Shown: positions 28,656-37,889 of the stretch, one piece after another
How the letters are laid out: every line of letters starts with the position of its first letter
How positions within the stretch are numbered: position 1 is the stretch's first letter
Source: Piscinibacter sp.
GTDB lineage: Bacteria; Pseudomonadota; Gammaproteobacteria; Burkholderiales; Burkholderiaceae_C
Direction of reading: 5' to 3'
NCBI GenBank assembly: GCA_016706565.1
Contig: JADJJI010000002.1
Coordinates: 1-37,889 of the forward strand
Length of the DNA stretch: 37,889 bases
The notes under the pieces: generated by a model
Seen by the model: only the letters and a program-made list of their open reading frames with translations
What the model was told of the DNA's origin: nothing
Databases searched by the model: none
Program-made: the position numbers and the translations under genes

Positions 28656-29750
28656 TCAGCGCCGCCGCTGGGCATACCCCTGGCCATCGAGCCAGATCGC
28701 GCCGGTCGGATCCTTCGGGTCGGTGATGATCAGGCGCGACTCCTCGCTGCCGTCGTCGTAGCGGATGTTCAGCATCACGCCCTCGATGCGGTAGCGGCCC
28801 TGCTGGCCGGCGGCCTGGCTGCGCGTCACCACCGAGCCGCCGGTGCTCTCGGCGCGCGCGCCGGCGCCGCCGCCGCGGCTGACGCGGCCGTCGCGCGTGA
28901 AGCGGTACTCGTTCCACGCCGCCACCGTCGCGGTGCCGCCCATCGCCACGTTGCCCGTGCCGCCCAGGCGCCGGAACAGCCCGTCGAGGCGGAAGTCCTT
29001 GGGCAACTGCCTGAACGTCGACTGGAACTCCAATTTCTCCCAGCCCTTCTCGCCGGCGATCTGCAGTTCGCCGCCCTGGCGCCGCCAGCGTGTCCAGTCC
29101 TTCGGATGGGCCGCCTGGTGCGCGGCCATGCCGCCCGCGAACATCAGCCCCTCCACATCGGTGAGCAGCCGACCATCGCGGAACAACACCACCGGATAGA
29201 TGTCGGTGGTGATGAAGCCGCCGATGCCCATCGCCGGGCGCGTGTCGAAGCCGAAGGAGTCGATCTGCGCCAGCAGCGCGGCATCGGGCCTGACCGATGC
29301 CACGGGGGGCGGAGCCGGGGGTGCCGGCTTCGCCGCCGGCGCGGCGCTGCCAGCCCCGGAGAGCAGCTGCGGCGCCACGGCAGCGAACTGCGCATCGCGC
29401 GTGCGGCTGGCCGTCACGGCGGCCAGGCAGGGTTCCACGCCCTTGGCATCGATCTGCCGCACGATGGTGTTCACGCCGCGCTCGAGTTGCTGCTTCTGCG
29501 CGGGGTCGCTGTCGATCGCCAGTGCCCTGGCGCGGATCTGCGCGACGCCATGGTCGCGCTCCCAGGCCTTCACGCTGGAGGCGTCGGCGGGCTTGAAGCC
29601 GCCGCGCTGCTGGCAAGCGGCGGCGAAATGGTCGAAGGTGCGCACGACCAGCGCGGCCTTGAGCAGCGCCTCGTCGACCGCGGGCGCAGCCAGCACGGCG
29701 GCCGGCAGCGCGCCGGCCAGCCCGCAGATCCATCCACGCAGTCGTCGCAC
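28656..29750 (-). CDS. secreted protein of unknown function
   Basis: 364 residues starting at GTG 29750, five bases after an AGGGAGG-like ribosome binding site (plus 29756-29762). The N-terminus RGWICGLAGALPAAVLAAP looks like a signal peptide cut after ALA. A first helical part (AACQQRGGFKPADASSVKAW, IRARALAIDSDPAQKQQLER) with two Cys is followed by a Pro/Ala linker near residue 135-150, then a part with GGFITTDIYPVVLFRDGRLL, DWTRWRRQGGELQIAGEKGW and a C-terminal RYRIEGVMLNIRYDDGSEES and DPTGAIWLDGQGYAQRR. The last part suggests a beta-sheet domain with a repeated Arg-Tyr-x-Ile/Leu-x-Gly pattern. I do not recognise the family. It lies between pobA and ureE on the same strand; nothing in it points to urease or aromatics. 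Confidence 0.85.
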   Translation of the reverse strand: MRRLRGWICGLAGALPAAVLAAPAVDEALLKAALVVRTFDHFAAACQQRGGFKPADASSVKAWERDHGVAQIRARALAIDSDPAQKQQLERGVNTIVRQIDAKGVEPCLAAVTASRTRDAQFAAVAPQLLSGAGSAAPAAKPAPPAPPPVASVRPDAALLAQIDSFGFDTRPAMGIGGFITTDIYPVVLFRDGRLLTDVEGLMFAGGMAAHQAAHPKDWTRWRRQGGELQIAGEKGWEKLEFQSTFRQLPKDFRLDGLFRRLGGTGNVAMGGTATVAAWNEYRFTRDGRVSRGGGAGARAESTGGSVVTRSQAAGQQGRYRIEGVMLNIRYDDGSEESRLIITDPKDPTGAIWLDGQGYAQRRR

Positions 29751-29862
29751 GCCAGCCTCCCTGTGTCATGCCGCCGAGGCCGCAGCATAGGGGCGGCAGG
29801 CCGTGCGACCGGCCGCCGGAACAAGGAGTTACCGCCGGAAGGCCCGAGCCGGGCGCGCCGCC

Positions 29863-31098
<1,236 letters not shown>

Positions 31099-31119
31099 TT
31101 AACCCGAGCCACGGAAGGA

Positions 31120-31149
31120 ATGACCGGATGCGTCCAATACTTGTACGAT
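31120..31149 (+). promoter_or_regulatory. candidate pobR promoter in the pobA-pobR gap
   Basis: ATGACC (31120-31125) and TACGAT (31144-31149) are spaced by 18 bases. The predicted start would fall at or next to the pobR ATG at 31156, so the mRNA would be leaderless or nearly so; no ribosome binding site is visible before that ATG. On the other strand only the pobA ribosome binding site GAAGGAG is clear. PobR-type activators bind between these two genes, but I cannot identify the operator. Confidence 0.35.
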
Positions 31150-31155
31150 TCGAAC

Positions 31156-32013
31156 ATGGCTCGATCGCGCGAACACATCCTCTCCTTCAGCCTGTTCGGC
31201 GAGTCGGCGCACCTGCCCGACGTGATGCACTGCGAGACCATCGCCGAGCGCTCCGTGCTGCACGACTGGGAATTCGAGCCGCACCGGCATGCCCGGCTGC
31301 ACCAGGTGCTGCTGATCGAGTCCGGCGGAGGCACGGCGCAGCTCGAAGGCCGCGTGCTGCCGCTGCGGCCGATGTCGCTGGTGAACGTGCCGCCCGGCCA
31401 CGTGCACGGGTTCTCGTTCGCCCCCGGCACGCAAGGCTACGTGGCCACGCTGGCCGACGAGTTGCGCGACGAGGTGCTCGCCCAGGCCGGCGATGCGCGG
31501 CGCACCCTGGCGCGCTCGTGCATCCTCGTCGCCGACGAGCCGATCGTCGCGGCGATGCGGCAGATCGGGCTCGAGTTCAGCGGCCGCGATCCGGCGCGTG
31601 CACTGGTGCTGCGCGGCCTGTGCGCGATGCTGCTGGGGCTGACCGCCCGCGCGGTGGCCCGCACGGATGCCGTCGAGGAGCCCCTCGCCGAACCGGACCT
31701 CCTGCGCCGCTTCGAGAGCGCGCTGGAGTTGCACTATCTCGAGCACTGGAAGGTGGCGGACTACGCCCGCGCACTGGCGGTCACGCCCACGCACCTGACG
31801 CGCGTGGCCCGCGCGGCCACCGGCGAGCCGGTGTCGCGCCTGATCGATGCGCGCGTCATGCGCGAGGCGCGGCGCAACCTGGCCTACACGAGCATGAGCA
31901 TCGCCACGATCGCCTACACGCTGGGCTTCTCGGACCCGGCCTATTTCAGCCGCGTGTTCACAAGATCGCTGGGCGTGTCGCCCCGCGCCTTCCGCGAGCG
32001 CATGGCAGGCTGA
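31156..32013 (+). CDS. pobR: AraC-family activator of pobA, PobR type
   Basis: Transcription activator that responds to 4-hydroxybenzoate and switches on the divergent pobA. ATG 31156 gives MARSREHILSFSLFGESAHL; upstream in-frame codons read through the spacer and are not protein-like. N-terminal cupin-type sensor domain: WEFEPHRHARLHQVLLIESG and LVNVPPGHVHGFSFAPGTQG. C-terminal AraC domain with two helix-turn-helices: VADYARALAVTPTHLTRVAR and MSIATIAYTLGFSDPAYFSR, then VSPRAFRERMAG. 285 residues, intact. The ligand assignment follows from pobA adjacency and family habit, not from residues. Confidence 0.9.
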   Translation: MARSREHILSFSLFGESAHLPDVMHCETIAERSVLHDWEFEPHRHARLHQVLLIESGGGTAQLEGRVLPLRPMSLVNVPPGHVHGFSFAPGTQGYVATLADELRDEVLAQAGDARRTLARSCILVADEPIVAAMRQIGLEFSGRDPARALVLRGLCAMLLGLTARAVARTDAVEEPLAEPDLLRRFESALELHYLEHWKVADYARALAVTPTHLTRVARAATGEPVSRLIDARVMREARRNLAYTSMSIATIAYTLGFSDPAYFSRVFTRSLGVSPRAFRERMAG

Positions 32014-32028
32014 GCCCGCGCAGCGCGC

Positions 32029-32032
<4 letters not shown>
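32010..32032. terminator. hairpin overlapping the pobR and ureC stop codons
   Basis: CTGAGC (32010-32015) pairs with GCTCAG (32027-32032), and GCG (32018-32020) with CGC (32024-32026) around CAG, leaving CC bulged. It covers the pobR TGA (32011-32013) and the ureC stop (32029-32031). No U-run on either side, so termination strength is uncertain. Confidence 0.45.
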
Positions 32033-33757
<1,725 letters not shown>

Positions 33758-34078
33758 TCACAGGTCTCCGCCGGGCCACGGAACCTGGCACCTCGCGGGC
33801 CGGCGTGGGCCACCAGGTTTTCCAGGCCGTGCGTTGCTGGCCAGGCCGCGAAGTCGCACGCGGCGCTGCCCGACGAGACTGCCGTGTCAGCGGCGCATGC
33901 CGCGCGGCACCGCGGTCGAGCGAGCGCCCGGTTGGTCTCGGCAAAGTGGTAATGCGAGCCGACCTGGATCGGCCGGTCGCCGCTGTTCTCGACCACCAGG
34001 GTGATCGTGCGGCGGCCGGGGTTGAAGCGCCAGATCGCCGGCGGCTCCCCGGCCGGCAGCAGCCCCGCCACGAACCAT
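33758..34078 (-). CDS. ureB: urease beta subunit (frameshifted)
   Basis: Structural subunit of urease. The best start is ATG 34078, which after an indel resembles the MVPGELLPAGE family start; GTG 34071 gives the same frame without correction. The core [20 protein letters not shown] followed by [10 protein letters not shown] is unmistakable. After that the frame is lost, with RGM-, LVAHAG- and FRGPAET-like pieces in several frames up to a TGA at 33760-33758, directly before the ureC ATG. About 106 residues, usual for UreB. Confidence 0.9.
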
Positions 34079-34222
34079 GCCGGCCCGGCGGCTCGCGAGG
34101 AGGGTTGAACAGTCGCTGGCGGAGTGCGGGAAGCCAGGGAGTGGGCGGCCGGCCCTGGCCATCAGCAGCTGGCGGGGATCAGGTTCGGTTGGGTCGCCCT
34201 CGGGTCTTGTTCATGCCGTCTC
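34079..34222 (-). other. spacer between ureA and ureB
   Basis: 144 bases between the ureA stop and ureB start. Urease structural genes are often closer, but a small unnamed gene sometimes occurs here. I see short open frames on the minus strand but no recognisable protein, no clear ribosome binding site and no strong hairpin. Local sequence errors could hide a short gene. Confidence 0.3.
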
Positions 34223-34525
34223 TCATGCAATGGGTTGGTGCACGGTCACCAATTTAGTGCCATCAGGAAGCGAGGCTTCGACCTGGATGTCGGGATCATC
34301 TCGGCCACGCCGTCCATCACGTCGGCCTTGGTGAGCACTGTCTTGCCCTCGCTCATCAGCGCGGCCACGCTCTTGCCGTCGCGTGCACCCTCCATGATCG
34401 CGGCGCTGATCAGGGCCACCGCCTCGGGGTAGTTGAGCTTCAGGCCGCGCGCCTTGCGGCGTTTCGGCCAGCAGCGCGGCGGTGAAGATCAGCAGCTTGT
34501 CCTTCTCGCGGGGCGTCAGTTCCAT
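34223..34525 (-). CDS. ureA: urease gamma subunit (frameshifted)
   Basis: Smallest structural subunit of urease. ATG 34525 gives [20 protein letters not shown], the canonical UreA start. The middle is shifted (pieces of [20 protein letters not shown] and LTKADVMDG are readable in other frames), and the frame returns for PDIQVEAS and [17 protein letters not shown] 34225-34223. 100 residues, exact family length, so the indels compensate. ureD, usually just upstream of ureA, is absent; a divergent permease-kinase gene lies there instead. Confidence 0.95.
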   Translation of the reverse strand: MELTPREKDKLLIFTAALLAETPQGARPEAQLPRGGGPDQRRDHGGCTRRQERGRADERGQDSAHQGRRDGRRGRDDPDIQVEASLPDGTKLVTVHQPIA

Positions 34526-34688
34526 GGGGTCGGCTTCCAGCGGGAGGGGTGCCAGATGTCCAAGAGGGTTCGCCCCGTTGGCACGGGCCTTGCCCCCGGA
34601 GGCGTTCTGGAGTGCGAACCCGGCCCTGCCCCACGGAGAATCCGCCCGCCAGCCGGCCGGGATCGCCACGCCTGCAGCCTCCAAGGCA

Positions 34689-37600
34689 GTGCAGCGCGTC
34701 ATCAAGGCCCCGCGACTACAACAGCTGGGTCGCCAAGGAGACGATGGAGGACTACGCGCTGCGTTTCACGCCGCGCTCGTTCCGCAAGTGGTCGTCGCTG
34801 CGCGTGGCCAACACCGCCTTCGGCGCAGCCTCGTTCCTGGTGCTCGAGGCCGTGGGCGGCACGCTGCTCGTGGACTATGGCTTCATCAACGCCTTCTGGG
34901 CCATCCTGGCCACCGGGCTGATCATCTTCCTGGCCGGCCTGCCGATCAGCGTCTACGCCTCGCGCTACGGTGTGGACATGGACCTGCTGACGCGCGGCGC
35001 CGGCTTTGGCTACATCGGCTCCACCATCACCTCGCTGATCTACGCCTCGTTTACCTTCATCTTCTTCGCGCTGGAAGCCGCCATCATGGCCTACGCGATC
35101 GAGCTCGCCTTCGACATTCCGCCGGCCTGGGGCTACCTGCTGTGCTCGATGCTGGTGATCCCGCTGGTCACCCACGGCGTGACGACGATCAGCCGGCTGC
35201 AGGTGTGGACGCAGCCGCTGTGGCTGGCCATGCTGGTGCCGCTGCCCTACGTGCTTCAGGCCCCGGCAGTGCGCCCGACATCTGGCATTTCGGCGGCATC
35301 GTCTCCGGCGCCTCAGGCGCCGGCTGCTAGCTGCAACCGGCCGGCTTCGACCTGGTGAAGTTCGGTGCCGCCATGACGGTGGGCATCGCACTCATCACGC
35401 AGATGGGCGAACGGGCCGACTACCTGCGCTTCATGCCTGAAAAGAACGCCACGACCGCGTTCGCTGGTGGGCCGGCGTGACCGTCGGCGGCCCCGGCTGG
35501 AGTCATCCCCGGCGTGCTACTGAAGATGCTCGCCGGCTGCGCTGCTCGCCTACCTGGCCGATCAGCTACGCGGTGCCCAGTGGCGCGCGCGGTCGACCCC
35601 AACCAGATGTACCTGGCGGCTTATGAATACGTGTTCCCGAACTACGGCTGGGCGGTGGCGGCGACGGCGCTGTTCGTGATCGTCTCGCAGCTGAAGATCA
35701 ACGTCACCAACGCCTACGCCGGCTCGCTGGCCTGGAGCAACTTCTTCGCGCGGCTCACGCACAGCCACCCGGGCCGCGTGGTGTGGATGGTGTTCAACAC
35801 GTTGATCGCGCTGATGCTGATGGAGATGAACGTCTTCAGCGCGCTGGGCCACGTGCTCGGCCTGTACTCCAACGTCGCTATCAGCTGGATGATGGCCGTG
35901 GTGGCCGATCTGGTGGTCAACAAGCCGATGGGCTGGTCGCCCAAGGGCATCGAGTTCAAGCGCGCCCACCTGTTCGACGTCAACCCGGTCGGCGTCGGGG
36001 CGATGGGCATCGCCTCCCTCGTTTCCATCGTCGCCTACCTCGGTTTGCCCGGGCCGATGGCGCAGGCCTTCTCGGCCGTGATCGCGCTGGTCACCGCGTT
36101 CGTCTGCTCGCCGCTGATCGCCTGGTGGACGAAAGGGCGCTACTACCTCGCGCGGCAGCCCGACGCCGCGCCGCAGGTCGGCGAAGAGCAGCCACAAGCG
36201 CCTGACGCGATGCTCCGCGATCTGCGAGCGCGACTACGAAGCCCGACGACGCCGGCGCATTGCCCGGCCTACGGGGGCCCGATCTGCTCCTCGCTGTGCT
36301 GCTCGCTCGACGCGCGCTGCCACGACCTGTGCAAGCCCGACGCGCGGCGCTCGGTGCAATGGAGCTCGTGCCGCGCCGCCTCCTGCCGGCGGGCCTGTGG
36401 CAGCGGCTGGACACCGAGCTCGGCCACTACCTGATGCTGATGGCGCTGGCCATGCCGGCGCTGGCCGCGCTGTTCGCCACTGTGTACACGCAGGAGCGGC
36501 GTGCGCTGGGTGGGATGGCGCCCGAGGCCGAGGCGGCGCTGCAGATGGGCTTCGTGAAGGTGTACGCGGCCTTGCTCGTGACCAGCGCGGTGGTCGCCTG
36601 GTGGCTGGTGCTCAAGCACAAGAGCGCGCAGGTGGCGCAGGAGGAATCGAACCGCCAGACGCTGCTGCTGTGCGGGAGATCGACAGTCACCGCCGCACCG
36701 ACGAAGGCACTGCAGCAGGCCAAGCAGGTGGCGGACTCGGCCAACCAGGCGAAGAGCCGCTACATCTCCGCCATCAGCCACGAGCTGCGCACGCCGCTGA
36801 ACAGCATCCTCGGCTACGCGCAGTTGCTTGACGACGACCCGTCCATCCCCGAGGCGCGCCGCCAGGCGGTGCGTGTCATCAAGCGCGGCGGTGACCACCT
36901 GCTGTCGCTGATCGAAGGCACGCTGGACATGGCGCGCATCGAGGGCGGCAAGCTCACGCTGGAGCCTGCGCCGCTGCGCCTGCGCGAGAGCCTGCAGCAG
37001 ATCGCGCGCATGTTCGAGCTGCAGGCGCAGTCCAAGGGCATCGGCTTCGTCGCCGAGATCGACGCGCAGGCGCCGGAGCTGGTGCGTGCCGACGAGAAGC
37101 GGCTGCGCCAGATCCTCATCAACCTGCTGGGCAACGCGGTGAAGTTCACGCGCAGCGGCCGGGTCGTGTTCCGCCTGCGCTACGCCCGCGAGATCGCACA
37201 CTTCGAGATCGAGGACACCGGCCCGGGCATGCCGCCCGACGAGCTGGCGCGCGTCTTCGAGCCCTTCGCGCGGCTCAAGCGGCGGGAGCAGGAGCGGCAC
37301 CGGGGGCACGGGCCTGGGCCTGACCATCGCGAAGATGCTCACCGAGCTGATGGGCGGCGAGATGACGGTGGACAGCCAGCCCGGCCGCGGCTCGGTGTTT
37401 CGCGTGCGCCTGTTCCTGCCCGAACTGCACTCCGATGCGCTGCCGGCGCCGAGGCGTGGGGCGCGAAGGTCTATGCGGAGGGCGAGCGGCGGCGCGTCCT
37501 GGTGGTCCGACAACGAGGGAGGCCGACCGCGGCCTGCTCGTCAGCGTGCTCGCCACCGACGGGCTTCGATCTGCCGCACCGCGGCGCCGGGCGAGCAATG

Positions 37601-37889
37601 CCTGGCGACTGCGCGAAAGCCCGGCGCAGCCCGACGGCTGGCGGCCCGATGCGATCTTCATGGACGCTGGCATGCCCGGCATCGATGGCTGGGAGACGTT
37701 GCGCCGCATCCGCCTCAGAGGCCACCTCGGCCCGGCCGGCGCTGGCGATCGTCTCGGCCAACGCCTTCGACAAGGGCTGGACAACTTGACGTGGGCATCA
37801 CGCCGCGCGACTTCATCACCAAGCCGGTGCGTGTGGGCGAACTGCTCGACTGGCTGGGGCGAGCTGGCGCTGCAGTGGATCCACGGCCG
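34689..37889 (+). CDS. NCS1-type permease fused to Cys-rich segment, histidine kinase and receiver (partial, frameshifted)
   Basis: A receptor-like fusion of over 1060 codons, cut by the window end. GTG 34689 ([14 protein letters not shown] after one indel) is a tentative start; ATG 34556 has a good GGAGGGG site but lies only 30 bases from the divergent ureA start. (1) NCS1 nucleobase-cation permease, about 34710-36180: [94 protein letters not shown]. (2) Cys-rich stretch 36205-36345: [20 protein letters not shown]. (3) Two membrane helices, 36420-36625. (4) Kinase core with His in [20 protein letters not shown] (near 36774), [30 protein letters not shown]. (5) Receiver with [15 protein letters not shown] and [13 protein letters not shown], readable across frames. 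Indels cluster near 35250-35580 and after 37290. Transport may be lost; a sensing role is inferred. Confidence 0.88.

Noticed and set aside
29795-29817. Terminator between pobA and the unknown secreted protein
   Set aside because: An eight-pair stem with a bulge can form (GGC-a-GGCCG with CGGCC-GCC), but no U-run follows on the minus strand. Such GC stems are common by chance in this genome.
34540-34554. Sigma-54-like promoter (TGGCAC with GC at the correct spacing) upstream of ureA on the minus strand
   Set aside because: The -12 half is CCGC instead of TTGC, and the start would fall two or three bases before the ureA ATG, on top of its ribosome binding site.

Overview
The window looks like a chromosomal segment of a high-GC betaproteobacterium, most likely Burkholderiales and close to the Rubrivivax/Leptothrix/Ideonella branch. 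This rests on gene order (fabHDG-acpP-fabF-rpoE-rseAB-mucD-lepA-lepB-DUF4845-rnc-era-recO-pdxJ-acpS-nagZ, then convergent rne), on the protein motifs and on GC-rich codon use. The assignment is inference; no database was searched. I see no tRNA, rRNA, CRISPR array, transposase or prophage gene.

Region 1 (1-8119) holds the fatty acid synthesis genes fabH(end)-fabD-fabG-acpP-fabF, a small YgfX-like membrane protein, and the envelope stress unit rpoE-rseA-rseB-mucD. Nearly every gene here carries several small indels, while conserved motifs continue in neighbouring frames. I read these as sequence errors, not pseudogenes. Region 2 (8120-8659) is a 540-base gap with two promoter-like sites, a cluster of DnaA-box-like nonamers and a strong terminator that closes a candidate RNA of about 65 nt. 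Region 3 (8660-16560) is the well-preserved lepA-to-nagZ housekeeping operon, with many 1-4 base overlaps. Region 4 (16571-23326) has rne on the minus strand with a leader of more than 600 nt, divergent from rluC, a HAD phosphatase, a Rieske protein and an S49 peptidase.

Region 5 (23333-37889) is the accessory part. The urease genes are present but broken up: ureA-ureB-ureC (minus), then pobR/pobA for 4-hydroxybenzoate, a secreted unknown protein, ureE-ureF, an OmpR-type regulator and sensor kinase, a secreted intradiol dioxygenase-like lipoprotein, then ureG and a cupin. From pobA to the cupin all genes are collinear on the minus strand with short gaps or overlaps, so urease maturation genes may share transcripts with aromatic-degradation and signalling genes. 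ureD is not in the window.

Next to ureA and divergent from it is the most unusual gene: an NCS1-type nucleobase permease fused to a cysteine-rich segment, a two-helix membrane module, a histidine kinase and a receiver domain (cut by the window end). It looks like a transporter used as a receptor and, by position, may sense a nitrogen compound linked to urea or purine use. That role is a hypothesis. The other leading candidates for something new are the small RNA before lepA, the face-to-face rne/rluC promoters and the dispersed urease layout.
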